Shown one piece after another: positions 1 to 8,512 of a stretch of DNA of 64,000 nucleotides. Each line of letters begins with the position of its first letter. The first letter of the stretch is position 1. This stretch comes from Mycobacterium kyorinense (lineage in GTDB: Bacteria > Actinomycetota > Actinomycetes > Mycobacteriales > Mycobacteriaceae): contig NZ_LZKJ01000200.1 in assembly GCF_001672775.1 (NCBI RefSeq), positions 62,001 to 126,000 on the forward strand. Direction: 5' to 3'. Below the pieces are notes generated by a model that was not told the DNA's origin, did not search any database, and saw only the letters and a list, made by a program, of their open reading frames with translations. Both the position numbers and the translations under genes were made by a program.

Positions 1-32
1 ACGCCATTTCGTGCCTCCGGTTTCGGTCCGCG

Positions 33-74
33 GAGGGGACGAATGTCCCAACAATCCGGGACTTCGGTCCCTTT
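33..74 (+). promoter_or_regulatory. Tandem DosR-type boxes
   Basis: Two palindromic cores lie 22 bp apart: GGGACGAATGTCCC at 36-49 and GGGACTTCGGTCCC at 58-71. Both fit the mycobacterial DosR/DevR box (TTSGGGACTWWAGTCCCSAA). They sit about 85-120 bp upstream of the first gene and probably activate it under hypoxia. A perfect inverted repeat, ATCCCAATGGGAT, follows at 101-113 and is unexplained. Confidence 0.8.
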
Positions 75-155
75 CACGGCCGGCCGTCCAATAGTGAGAT
101 ATCCCAATGGGATTCAAATATCCCGGCATGACAAATATCGGAAAGAGGTATGGCA

Positions 156-623
156 ATGAGTACTTCGCAACAGGCCCAGACCAGGACGCGCATGTTCGCC
201 CGGGTGATTGGACCCTTCCTTGTCATCGTGATTGCCACAACTGTGGCCCGCACGTCGGATATGCGGACCCTCCTCTCGGAGTTCGACGCGAACTTCGTAT
301 GGCCTTGGGTCACTGGCGCGTTCGTTCTGCTGAGCGGCTTGATCGTCGTCGCGCTTCACCAGTACTGGCGTGGTGCGGCCCCTGTCCTCGTTTCAGCAAT
401 GGGATGGTTGACGGCCCTCAAGGGGGTGTTTCTGATGGCTTTTCCCAAGACCTACGTCTCGGTTGCCGACTCTGCCCTTGATGCGACGAGTTGGTGGTGG
501 ACCGGCTTTGTGATCATGGGACTGATAGGGCTGTACCTCACCTACGTCGGTTGGGCCCCGACACCTACCCGGTCCACGGCGCAAGCGACAGGCTCGGTTC
601 CGGATCTGCCGCGTGCCGCATGA
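156..623 (+). CDS. Small four-helix membrane protein, unknown function
   Basis: A 155-residue hydrophobic protein with four likely transmembrane segments (about residues 15-33, 48-65, 77-95 and 112-131) and a Thr/Pro/Ala-rich C-terminal tail. The start at 156 is preferred over the ATG at 150 because the AGAGG at 144-148 is then 7 nt upstream. I do not recognise the family. It carries two strong DosR-type boxes upstream and opens the dormancy cluster, so a hypoxia-induced membrane role is inferred, nothing more specific. A long hairpin separates it from the convergent gene downstream. Confidence 0.75.
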   Translation: MSTSQQAQTRTRMFARVIGPFLVIVIATTVARTSDMRTLLSEFDANFVWPWVTGAFVLLSGLIVVALHQYWRGAAPVLVSAMGWLTALKGVFLMAFPKTYVSVADSALDATSWWWTGFVIMGLIGLYLTYVGWAPTPTRSTAQATGSVPDLPRAA

Positions 624-631
624 TCGAACCC

Positions 632-672
632 CCGGAACTGACCACCGCAGCACCCGCGGTGGTCAGTTCCGG
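632..672. terminator. Hairpin between convergent genes
   Basis: A perfect 17-bp stem (632-648 with 656-672) closes a 7-nt loop. It starts 8 nt after the stop of the membrane protein and ends before the stop of the convergent PNPOx-like gene. There is no clear U-tract on either strand, which is common for mycobacterial terminators. It could serve both directions. Confidence 0.7.
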
Positions 673-705
673 TGATCAACCTCGTGTTGCGACCGACTTC
701 CGGGA

Positions 706-1149
706 TTAGCTCGATAGGCCTTCCGGGCGGGGTTCGGGGCCGAACCGGAAAAGACGGCCCGTCAGCGAAGTCGGGAGAATCCGAACGTAGTGCTGTTTCA
801 ACGTAGCGGTCCAAGGTAGCAGCTGCGCCCGCTGCGCCTCTTCGATCTCCTCATCGGTACGCAGCATGCGGGCCGTGCCCTTCACGACAACGCTCCAGCC
901 CTCAACAACGTTGTGGTCGTCGGCCTCGAAAAGAACCCGATTGTTGATGGCAGCGCTGACCAGCTTGGTGCCCTCCGCCGTGCGGAAGAGCACGGTGCGG
1001 CGCTGGACGACGAAGTTGACCGGAAAGATCTCGGGCTGCCCGTCGACGCTTGTGACGAGACGCCCTAACGCCACACTTGCCAGCCGATCCCAGCTTTCGC
1101 TGACCGAAAGGAGGGTGACCGGCTTGCAATCCGACCGCTCGTTAGTCAC
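706..1149 (-). CDS. Pyridoxamine 5'-phosphate oxidase-like flavin-binding protein
   Basis: A 147-residue split-barrel protein. The stretch from GRLVTSVDGQPEIFPVNFVV through VLFRTAEGTKL to WSVVVKGTARM is typical of the small PNPOx-like family that binds FMN or F420. The C-terminal part (about 110-147) includes the usual W-LP motif. It starts with GTG; the upstream Shine-Dalgarno sequence is weak. In M. tuberculosis the PNPOx-like gene Rv3129 lies next to tgs1 in the DosR regulon, and the same pairing is seen here, although divergently arranged. The substrate is unknown; a deazaflavin or flavin reductase role is inferred from the family only. Confidence 0.8.
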   Translation of the reverse strand: MTNERSDCKPVTLLSVSESWDRLASVALGRLVTSVDGQPEIFPVNFVVQRRTVLFRTAEGTKLVSAAINNRVLFEADDHNVVEGWSVVVKGTARMLRTDEEIEEAQRAQLLPWTATLKQHYVRILPTSLTGRLFRFGPEPRPEGLSS

Positions 1150-1182
1150 CTTGTCACCATATGTCCGCCTCGGGTGGTTCTT

Positions 1183-1224
1183 ACAGCGCCCTTCGTCCCC
1201 GAAGCGGAGGACTTCCGACCCTGT
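1183..1224 (+). promoter_or_regulatory. Tandem DosR-type boxes between divergent genes
   Basis: Cores GCGCCCTTCGTCCC (1186-1199) and AGGACTTCCGACCC (1208-1221) are again exactly 22 bp apart. Each is a degenerate match to the DosR box. They lie between the PNPOx-like gene (minus) and the tgs1-like gene (plus) and could drive both. Confidence 0.6.
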
Positions 1225-1256
1225 TCGTGGCAGCGGACAGGGTGGACAGTGGCCTC

Positions 1257-2663
1257 ATGGAGCACTTGACAGCTCTGGATGCCAGCTTTTTGGCGGCTGA
1301 GGACTCCGACCCGCACGTGAGTCTGGCGATCGGTGGGGTGTCGATCATTGCGGGACCAGTTCCCCGATACGACGAACTCGTCTCGGCGTTCGCCGAGCGC
1401 ATACGCGCGATCCCCCGTTGCACCCAAATACTCCATACTCATCCGCTCGACCTCGGATCACCCGAATGGGCGGAAGACCCACAGTTCGACATTTCGCATC
1501 ACGTATATCGTGTCGCACTACCGGATCCCGGCGCCGACGCCGAACTGTTCCGGATGATCGCGACAGTCATGCAACAGCGCCTCGATCGTGAGCGTCCATT
1601 ATGGGAGTGCTGGATCATCGAAGGCCTCACCGACGACCGGTGGGCGGTCCTGGTGAAACTTCATCACTGCATCGCCGACGGCATTGCCGCCACCCAGATG
1701 CTGGCACAGCTCAGCGACGGTGGTCCGGGCGATACTTTCGCGGGCAATATTCGCGCTGCCAAGGAGCCAGAAAGGCCAGCGCTGCACGTGCCCGCGCTGA
1801 GCATGAACCTGCTGGCCTGGTTGTCGGGGACTTGGCATGTCGCGGTCGCCGCGGCCGCTGCCGCAGAACACGCCGCGGTCGGCGTGACCGAGCTGACGTC
1901 GAGTCTGCTGAGTTCACCGCCCAGGTCGTCGCTGACTGGGCCGGTGACAACCCTGCGGCGCTACACCGTGGCCCGAGTCAAACTCAGCGAGATGCAAAAG
2001 GTTTGCCGGGCTTTCGATGTCACGCTCAATGATGTGGCACTGGCCGCAATCACCGACAGCTACCGCAATCTGTTATTGGGTCGCGGAGAAGAGCCGCGCC
2101 ATAATTCGTTGCGCACCTTGGTCCCTGTGTCGGTCCGGTCGATGAAAGACTTACACCGAACCGACAACCGTGCCTCGGCGATGCTACCGCTATTGCCCAT
2201 CGACGAACCAGACCCGGTCAGGCAACTCCAAATCGTGCACTGCCGGATGATGAAAACCAAGGACAGTGGCCAGCGGGAAGGCGCCAGCGCCTTTCTATTG
2301 ATGGCCGATACAATGCCATTTGCATTGTCGGCCTGGACCATTCGGTTCCTGACCCGGTTGCCGCAGCGTGCGGTGGCCGCTTTGGCGACCAATGTTCCCG
2401 GGCCACGTAGTCGGCAAAAGCTGATGGGTCGTGAGGTGCTGGAGGTTTTGCCGGTGCCACCGATTGCCCTGGGCCTGCGCACCGGCATCGCGATGGTGAG
2501 CTACGCGGACAGTTTTGTTTTCGGTATCACCGCTGACCACGACAACGCACCCGACGTCGATCGGCTCAGTACCGGCATCGAACACGCTGTTGCTCGACTC
2601 ACGGAGCTCAGCCTGCCCCGTCGACGCCAGCGCAAAGGTGCCGGCACTCGAAAGCCCGCCTGA
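1257..2663 (+). CDS. tgs1: Triacylglycerol synthase / wax ester synthase (Tgs1-like)
   Basis: A 468-residue WS/DGAT-family acyltransferase that transfers acyl groups from acyl-CoA to diacylglycerol and stores triacylglycerol in lipid bodies. The catalytic HHCIADG motif (HHxxxDG) is at residues 136-142. The N terminus MEHLTALDASFLAAED closely resembles that of M. tuberculosis Tgs1 (Rv3130c), which supports the ATG at 1257 over the in-frame ATG at 1161, even though the upstream Shine-Dalgarno is weak. The C-terminal ATNVPGP segment is also conserved. Tgs1 in M. tuberculosis is DosR-induced; boxes at 1186-1221 suggest the same here. It converges on the otsB1-like gene with only 29 bp between them. 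Confidence 0.9.
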   Translation: MEHLTALDASFLAAEDSDPHVSLAIGGVSIIAGPVPRYDELVSAFAERIRAIPRCTQILHTHPLDLGSPEWAEDPQFDISHHVYRVALPDPGADAELFRMIATVMQQRLDRERPLWECWIIEGLTDDRWAVLVKLHHCIADGIAATQMLAQLSDGGPGDTFAGNIRAAKEPERPALHVPALSMNLLAWLSGTWHVAVAAAAAAEHAAVGVTELTSSLLSSPPRSSLTGPVTTLRRYTVARVKLSEMQKVCRAFDVTLNDVALAAITDSYRNLLLGRGEEPRHNSLRTLVPVSVRSMKDLHRTDNRASAMLPLLPIDEPDPVRQLQIVHCRMMKTKDSGQREGASAFLLMADTMPFALSAWTIRFLTRLPQRAVAALATNVPGPRSRQKLMGREVLEVLPVPPIALGLRTGIAMVSYADSFVFGITADHDNAPDVDRLSTGIEHAVARLTELSLPRRRQRKGAGTRKPA

Positions 2664-2692
2664 CGGTTTGAGGTATCGCGTTGGGTGCGTCC

Positions 2693-5600
2693 TCACGAGA
2701 ACTTGACGGTATGACCAGGCACCAGACGCTGTACCTCGCCACGACACTCGATGTCGATCGCATAAGACTGCTCCGAGTCCGAGCTGACCTTAGCCCGGCG
2801 TCCGTTGACTTCCAGGTGCAGACGATGACCGCGATACCGCAACGGAAATGCAAGTTTTCCAAGTGCTTTCGGCCACAATGGACTCAGCACGATGCGATCG
2901 GAGCGAAATTCCAGGCCGGTGAAACATCGCTGGATCAGGTCGACGCTGCCGGCCATCGCAGCCAGGTGAATGCCCTCGGCGGCAGTACCGCCTTGAATGT
3001 CTGCGATGTCAGACAGCAGGACCTGGCGGAAATATTTCAGCGCCTGGTCCCGGTTACCGCGGGTCAGCACCCAGGAATGCACGACGGCACTCAAGGTCGA
3101 TCCATGTGAGGTGCGGGACCGGTAGTAGTCAATGGTTTTCGGGATCTGTTCCGGCGTGAATCGGTAGCCGAGTCGAGCTAACAATTCACGGAGCTCGTCG
3201 GCGGAGAGCAGATAGAACAGCATCAGCGCATCGGCCTGCTTCGACGCCTTGTAGTGGTTGACGTTGTCGTTCTCCGCCTCCAGAATCCGGTCCAGACGAC
3301 CGATGTTGCCGTACCGCCGGCGGTACGCAGGCCAATTCAGCTCGGCCAGCTGCTCGTAGCCCTCGAATTGGCTAATCACGCCGTCGTGAAACGGCACGAA
3401 CATGCGGTGGGTCACGTCCTGCCATCGGCCGATTTCCGGGCTGTCGATGCCGAGCCGTTCCAACAGATCGATCCGGTCCGACAACGGCAGCAACTCGAGC
3501 GCTTCCATCGCCCGCAAAATCACCCAGACCACCATGACGTTGGTGTAGGCGTTGTTATCGACGCCCTCGTAGAAGCGTCCGGGATAGCCCGAGTGGAACT
3601 CGTCGGGTCCGATGACGCCGCGGATCACATAGCGTTCATGCGCGCTGTCGAAGCTGGCCATACTCACCCAGAATCTGGCGATTTCGACGAGCAATTCCGC
3701 ACCGTAGTCGACCAGATAGTCGATGTCGCCGGTCACCTGGTAGTACTGCCAGACGTTGTAGGCGACGGCGATGCCGCTGTGGTGGGCGCGGGCGCTGGGG
3801 TCGGGGTTCCATCGGCCCGATCGCGGGTTCAGGTGCAGCTCTGGACTTTCTTCCCGACCGTCGCTGCCGGATTGCCAGGGAAACATCGCACCGGCGTAGC
3901 CGGCTTCGGCGGCGGCGCGGCGGGCTTGAGGCAACCGCCTATAGCGATACTGCAACAGGGATCGGGTGACCATCGGGAGATGCATGTTCAGGACCGGAAA
4001 AATCAACAATTCGTCCCAGAAGATGTGCCCGCGGTAGGCCTCGCCGTGCAGTCCCCGCGCCGGCGCCCCGACATCGAGGTCAGCAGTGCGTGGTGAGAGG
4101 GTTTGCAACAGGTGTAACAAATGCAGGCGCACGATCCGGAGTTCGTCGGGGTTGTCACCGATGTCGATGTTGAATCGTTCCCACAGTTGTCCCCACATGA
4201 GTTTGTGATTTCGCAGGAGCTGAGCGAACCGACCGAGTTGGCGTAGGTCTCGCTCAGCCTCGTCGCCAGGTTGGGATATCGCTCGGTCGCGGCCGGTGAC
4301 GATGGTGGCGACCTTCTCCAGAGTCACCGATTGGCCGACCGTCAGGTCGACTGCGATTTCGTGACCGATGCGGGTTGAATCCTGTACCGGACGATAGTCG
4401 GCGCGCACGAGCGTGCCGCTACACCACACGGTGGTGCGAGCCGCGACGGCGACCGGTATCCGCGATGTCACCGTGATAGCCCCCAAAAGCACGGAATCAT
4501 CGGACAACTCGCCCACTGCAGTCACTGCCAGGTGCTTACCGGACAGATTTCGGTAGCGCTTTACCAGGCGGTTCTGCACGTCCCCATCTATTGTCGACCG
4601 AAATTCGATTGTTCCTGACCAGTTTTCGGCACTCACCGTTGTTTCCAAGGCGGCCACGTGGGGTTGGTGCATTGATACGAATCTGCGTTGGGTCACCGCG
4701 CTGACACGACCCTGGGGGTCACGGAAGCGGAACTCTCTGATCAATATCGCCCGCCGCAGGTCCAAGGTTTGCACATACGACAACAGCTCGACATTGCCGG
4801 TGTCGAACCACGGCCCGGCCTCGATCCGGAATGTCAACGGCAGCCAGTTTGGCAGGTTCACCAGGCTTTCGTTGCTGACCGTCCGGCCCTCGATGCAGTC
4901 AGTGAGGCGGTTGTAGATGCCGGCAGCGTAGGTGCCCGGATAATGAACGTCTCCCGCCGTTGACTCCGGTGCACAGCCGCGCGTGGCGAAATACCCGTTG
5001 CCCACCGTGCACAACGCTTCGCGCAGCAGTTCGGCACCAGGGTCATACCCCCCGAAGGTGATTGTCCACGGATTACGATTTTGGTCGCGCGCAGCGGCTA
5101 GCTCTTGTGCCAACCGATCGAGGAATTCGCGAACCGCGTCGGGACCGCCCAACGCGAACCGGGCGGCCGAGGGGCGGTCGCCGTCCTCGTCGTGGCGCAC
5201 GACGATCCCGACGCCATTGTCTCGCACCGCGTCGAACGCGTCCTCGTCGGTGAGATCGTCGCCGATGTAGACCGGCAAGACCGGATCGGGCTGGGCGATC
5301 CTGTGCAGGATCCACTGCAGCATGGTGCCCTTGTCCCACGCGATATCCGGCCGCAGTTCGACGACCTTGCGTCCGGCGGTGACCCGAAGGCCACTGCGCT
5401 GGCCCACTGCATGTACGGCGGCTGTCACCTCGCCGACCGCATCCGGTGCGGCATTGCGGTAATGGACGGCTACCGCAAATCGCTTGTGCTCCACGCGAAC
5501 ACCGTGGGACTGGGCAAACCGTGCCCGCAATTCGGCTGCCGCCCGCCCGAGCGCATCGACGGCCGACGCAGCGGCTTCGTATTGCTGCCGGGTGCCGTCA

Positions 5601-6340
5601 GGTGCGGTCAATTCAAAGCCGTGACTGCCCGCGTACCAGATGCCCGGCAGACCGACACGCGAGGCTACGTCGGCCAGGTCACGTCCGGAAATCACAGCAA
5701 CGTCGCACTGGGCGACCAACGCCTCAAGCGCGTCCGCGGCGCCTTCGACCAAAGTGGCGGCGTCGGGATCGTCGACGATGGCCGACATGGTTCCATCGAA
5801 GTCGAGCAGTACCGCGACACGTCGAGCCGCGGCCGCCGCGGCGATTTGGCCATACGATGCCAGCGCATCGGGAAGCGTCGAAATCCGGCGATCACCGGAT
5901 CGCACCGCGATACCCGCGAGGTCGTCCACCACCGCATCAGCGCCGTTTCGGCGCAGCTCGTCGCCACCCTCAGTTCTGTCGATACCGATGACAAGGCCGA
6001 AGCCCGCCTCACGGCCTGCGCTCACCCCGGCCGCGGAACCTTCGATGGCGATGCATCGGCCGGCCGGCACATCGAGGCGCCTTGCGGTCTCGAGCAATAC
6101 GGTCGCCTCCGGGGCCCCGGCGCCTTCAACCTGAACAGGAAACACGTCGTCAATAACACCGGCAGTAGTGACGCCCTGTTGGCAATCAGGGCGCGACGAA
6201 TGCACGCCCGTTCGCACCCCGGCGTCGCGCAACTTACGTACGAGTGCGACGACGGAAGCAACCACTGCCGCATCCGTCCCTACGCCGTCAAGATCGAAGA
6301 CCACCGCGTCGTAGTAGCGCGGATCGACCGTCACCGTCAT
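2693..6340 (-). CDS. otsB1: Three-domain trehalose enzyme: HAD + trehalose-6-phosphate phosphatase + GH65
   Basis: A 1215-residue protein with three enzyme modules. Residues ~1-175 form a HAD domain (FDLDG) like beta-phosphoglucomutase. Residues ~180-440 form an OtsB-type trehalose-6-phosphate phosphatase with DFDGTMS, ISGRD and YIGDDLTDED. Residues ~450-1215 are a glycoside hydrolase family 65 domain with the acid residue in GPDEFH and the phosphate-binding SHGST region. This matches M. tuberculosis OtsB1 (Rv2006), a DosR-regulon gene. The ATG at 6340, with GAGG 8 nt upstream, is preferred to the GTG at 6346. It lies 22 bp behind the nitroreductase and is probably co-transcribed. Trehalose phosphorolysis coupled to glucose-phosphate isomerisation is inferred from the domains. 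Confidence 0.9.
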   Translation of the reverse strand: MTVTVDPRYYDAVVFDLDGVGTDAAVVASVVALVRKLRDAGVRTGVHSSRPDCQQGVTTAGVIDDVFPVQVEGAGAPEATVLLETARRLDVPAGRCIAIEGSAAGVSAGREAGFGLVIGIDRTEGGDELRRNGADAVVDDLAGIAVRSGDRRISTLPDALASYGQIAAAAAARRVAVLLDFDGTMSAIVDDPDAATLVEGAADALEALVAQCDVAVISGRDLADVASRVGLPGIWYAGSHGFELTAPDGTRQQYEAAASAVDALGRAAAELRARFAQSHGVRVEHKRFAVAVHYRNAAPDAVGEVTAAVHAVGQRSGLRVTAGRKVVELRPDIAWDKGTMLQWILHRIAQPDPVLPVYIGDDLTDEDAFDAVRDNGVGIVVRHDEDGDRPSAARFALGGPDAVREFLDRLAQELAAARDQNRNPWTITFGGYDPGAELLREALCTVGNGYFATRGCAPESTAGDVHYPGTYAAGIYNRLTDCIEGRTVSNESLVNLPNWLPLTFRIEAGPWFDTGNVELLSYVQTLDLRRAILIREFRFRDPQGRVSAVTQRRFVSMHQPHVAALETTVSAENWSGTIEFRSTIDGDVQNRLVKRYRNLSGKHLAVTAVGELSDDSVLLGAITVTSRIPVAVAARTTVWCSGTLVRADYRPVQDSTRIGHEIAVDLTVGQSVTLEKVATIVTGRDRAISQPGDEAERDLRQLGRFAQLLRNHKLMWGQLWERFNIDIGDNPDELRIVRLHLLHLLQTLSPRTADLDVGAPARGLHGEAYRGHIFWDELLIFPVLNMHLPMVTRSLLQYRYRRLPQARRAAAEAGYAGAMFPWQSGSDGREESPELHLNPRSGRWNPDPSARAHHSGIAVAYNVWQYYQVTGDIDYLVDYGAELLVEIARFWVSMASFDSAHERYVIRGVIGPDEFHSGYPGRFYEGVDNNAYTNVMVVWVILRAMEALELLPLSDRIDLLERLGIDSPEIGRWQDVTHRMFVPFHDGVISQFEGYEQLAELNWPAYRRRYGNIGRLDRILEAENDNVNHYKASKQADALMLFYLLSADELRELLARLGYRFTPEQIPKTIDYYRSRTSHGSTLSAVVHSWVLTRGNRDQALKYFRQVLLSDIADIQGGTAAEGIHLAAMAGSVDLIQRCFTGLEFRSDRIVLSPLWPKALGKLAFPLRYRGHRLHLEVNGRRAKVSSDSEQSYAIDIECRGEVQRLVPGHTVKFS

Positions 6341-6362
6341 AACCACCGCCTCGAACCCGGTG

Positions 6363-7343
6363 CTAATGGATTGTCAATACCTCGCCGAGCGGCCGTCGCG
6401 GTGTCGCCGCAGGAAGGTCTTCCATGGGTGGTGCTATCCCAGCGCGGATCAACACCTGCGGCTCCCCGCGTCCGCCAATAAGCCCACGCACGATGTCACG
6501 GCTTTGGTCTATTTCGATCAGATGGGTCAGTGTGCAAGTCGCCATACCGGCCATCGTGCACTCAAGCAGCACCGTGGACAGAGCTTCGCCGCAACCTAGT
6601 GCGTCGCGGCGGCTGTCCTCAGCAGTGGACAGCACAACGATCTTTGACCAGTCCACGGCGACGTCGGTGCGACGCTCGGCCGCACCACGACCGGGAAAGT
6701 CGCGCGCCACGTCGACGCGTCGGCGTTCCGAGTCGGAAGCCAGCGCGTCTGGCGGCACGCCTTCAGACAACGCGAATCGTGATGTCCACCATTGGAGTTC
6801 GGCGTGATATGACGCATCGTCGCGGCGCAGCGCTTCGGTGAGCTGCGAGGCTCTGGCCAGTTGCGGCCGCGCGTCATCGGCGAGCACATCGACCATTGCA
6901 ATGCCTTCGTCGACACAGCTGCACAACACTGGTTCAAACGACAGCCAGTACGTGGGACGACCTAGGGGAAGCCGATCCGTTCGCCGCTGCAGGATCACGT
7001 CTGCGCGCTGGCGGGCAGTGTCGGTGACAAAATCGAGTGGTGTGAATTCGATCGACGCCAAATGGTCCAAATCGTTGGGGTTGGGAAACAGATCGACAAT
7101 CGCGTGCCAACCGGCCGCCATCATCGCGACACGAAGATGATCCAGGACCGCGCCGCAACTGATAATTGCCTCTCGACCGGAACGATCCGCGCTAGGCACC
7201 CTCCGGTGCTGATCGAGGAAAAGCTGCAACACTTGGCCTTTGAAATCCCAGCTCCACGGCTGGCTGTTATGCACCGATGGAGCGCGGCATGCCAACAGCA
7301 CCGCCGTCTTAATGACGGCGATGTCGGGCACCGTTTGAGGCAT
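6363..7343 (-). CDS. Acg-family nitroreductase (Rv3127-like)
   Basis: A 326-residue protein of the mycobacterial Acg/Rv3131 family, a diverged nitroreductase fold. The N-terminal ACRAPSVHNSQPW, the AIISCGAVLDHLRVAM block and the C-terminal TPRRPL are hallmarks. The C-terminal half, including TMAGMATCTLTHLIE, looks closest to M. tuberculosis Rv3127. Several family members may bind flavin but lack normal nitroreductase activity, so the function is open. The ATG at 7343 has GGAG 6 nt upstream. It heads an operon with the otsB1-like gene and faces a USP gene across a promoter region with DosR-type boxes. Confidence 0.88.
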   Translation of the reverse strand: MPQTVPDIAVIKTAVLLACRAPSVHNSQPWSWDFKGQVLQLFLDQHRRVPSADRSGREAIISCGAVLDHLRVAMMAAGWHAIVDLFPNPNDLDHLASIEFTPLDFVTDTARQRADVILQRRTDRLPLGRPTYWLSFEPVLCSCVDEGIAMVDVLADDARPQLARASQLTEALRRDDASYHAELQWWTSRFALSEGVPPDALASDSERRRVDVARDFPGRGAAERRTDVAVDWSKIVVLSTAEDSRRDALGCGEALSTVLLECTMAGMATCTLTHLIEIDQSRDIVRGLIGGRGEPQVLIRAGIAPPMEDLPAATPRRPLGEVLTIH

Positions 7344-7398
7344 GTCGGCTCCTTGGTTGCGCTCTGCCGTCGACCCTAGCCGTCGCTGCGCAGGGTCC

Positions 7399-7486
7399 GC
7401 AGAGTCCTTGGTCCCGACGGAAAGACCATTGGCCCGCGCCCACATCGAGGGCTTATGGCGAGGTCGCGAGTGACTTAAGCCTCCTG
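7399..7486. promoter_or_regulatory. Cluster of DosR-type boxes between divergent genes
   Basis: The strongest core is GAGTCCTTGGTCCC at 7402-7415 (reverse strand reads GGGACCAAGGACTC). A weaker one, AAGACCATTGGCCC, is at 7422-7435 and a third, GTGACTTAAGCCTC, at 7470-7483. They sit between the nitroreductase (minus) and the USP (plus), consistent with activation of both. Confidence 0.68.
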
Positions 7487-7563
7487 AACCAAGGAATCGA
7501 ATTCTCCTAACGTTGGCGGTAACGGCCGCAGTGACCGTTGTCCTAGTTGTGAGGAGACGCAAA

Positions 7564-8448
7564 ATGTCTGCCCCGACAAGTCCGGGCATCTTGGTCGGCG
7601 TTGACGGATCACCTGCCTCGAACTACGCCGTCGATTGGGCGGCCCGCGACGCCGCGATGCGTAATGTCCGGCTCACGATCGTGCATGCCGTCAAGCCCCT
7701 TGGAGTGACGCTACCGAAAGCGCCGATGCCCACGGCGTTTGCGCGGTGGCAGTTAGAGCGGGGGCAGGCGATCATTGACGACGCGGTCAAGATCGCACAG
7801 CAGAGCACCCCAAGCGGCGGTCCGGTCAAGATCGAAAGCGCGGTGGTGTTCGCACCCATCGTTCCGACCATGGTCGACTTGTCTAAAGAGGCCCAGATGG
7901 TCGTCGTGGGCTCCCGGGGGCGAGGGGCATTAGCCCGCACGCTGCTCGGCTCGGTGAGCTCAAACTTGATACAGCACGCGCACTGCCCGGTTGCGATCAT
8001 CCACGACGAAGACCCCTTGATGACGCATCCGGCCCAGGCACCGGTGCTCGTGGGCATCGACGGATCGCCGATGTCGGATCTCGCGACCGCGATCGCCTTC
8101 GACGAGGCCTCGTGGCGGGGTGTGGAGCTCGTCGCTCTGCACGTCTGGAGCGACGTCGAAGTGAACGATTTTCCCCCTATCGACTGGCCCGCGATGAAAC
8201 CCCAAGCGGAGGAGATCCTCGCCGAGCGTCTGGCCGGTTGGCAAGACCGCTACCCCGAGGTGAGAGTGCGACGCCTGGTCGAATGCGACCACCCCATTTA
8301 TCACCTGATAAAGCAGTCGGAATCGGCACAGTTGACGGTTGTCGGTAGTCACGGATGGGGCGGGTTTGCCGGCATGCTGCTGGGGTCGGTCAGCGCGGCG
8401 CTGGCCCACTCGGGCCGAATGCCGATCATCATCGCTCGCGAGTCATAG
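7564..8448 (+). CDS. Tandem-domain universal stress protein
   Basis: A 294-residue protein with two UspA domains (about 1-145 and 150-294). Each opens with a beta-strand plus VGxDGSP and each ends with the nucleotide-binding G-2x-G-9x-G(S/T) motif: GSRGRGALARTLLGS in domain 1 and [15 protein letters not shown] in domain 2. ATP binding is therefore expected. The start at 7564 follows GAGGAG. M. tuberculosis homologues such as Rv2623, Rv1996 and Rv2005c are DosR-induced and affect growth arrest. The DosR-type boxes upstream suggest hypoxic induction here too. It precedes a decarboxylase gene in the same direction. Confidence 0.92.
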   Translation: MSAPTSPGILVGVDGSPASNYAVDWAARDAAMRNVRLTIVHAVKPLGVTLPKAPMPTAFARWQLERGQAIIDDAVKIAQQSTPSGGPVKIESAVVFAPIVPTMVDLSKEAQMVVVGSRGRGALARTLLGSVSSNLIQHAHCPVAIIHDEDPLMTHPAQAPVLVGIDGSPMSDLATAIAFDEASWRGVELVALHVWSDVEVNDFPPIDWPAMKPQAEEILAERLAGWQDRYPEVRVRRLVECDHPIYHLIKQSESAQLTVVGSHGWGGFAGMLLGSVSAALAHSGRMPIIIARES

Positions 8449-8512
8449 CCGACAGCGCGTTTCGGGTCCGTTCGGCCTGATGCAGTACTCGCCCGACAAC
8501 TGACTCACGGCA

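Noticed and set aside
5105-6481. 458-codon open frame on the plus strand
   Set aside because: Antisense to the otsB1-like gene, no family resemblance.
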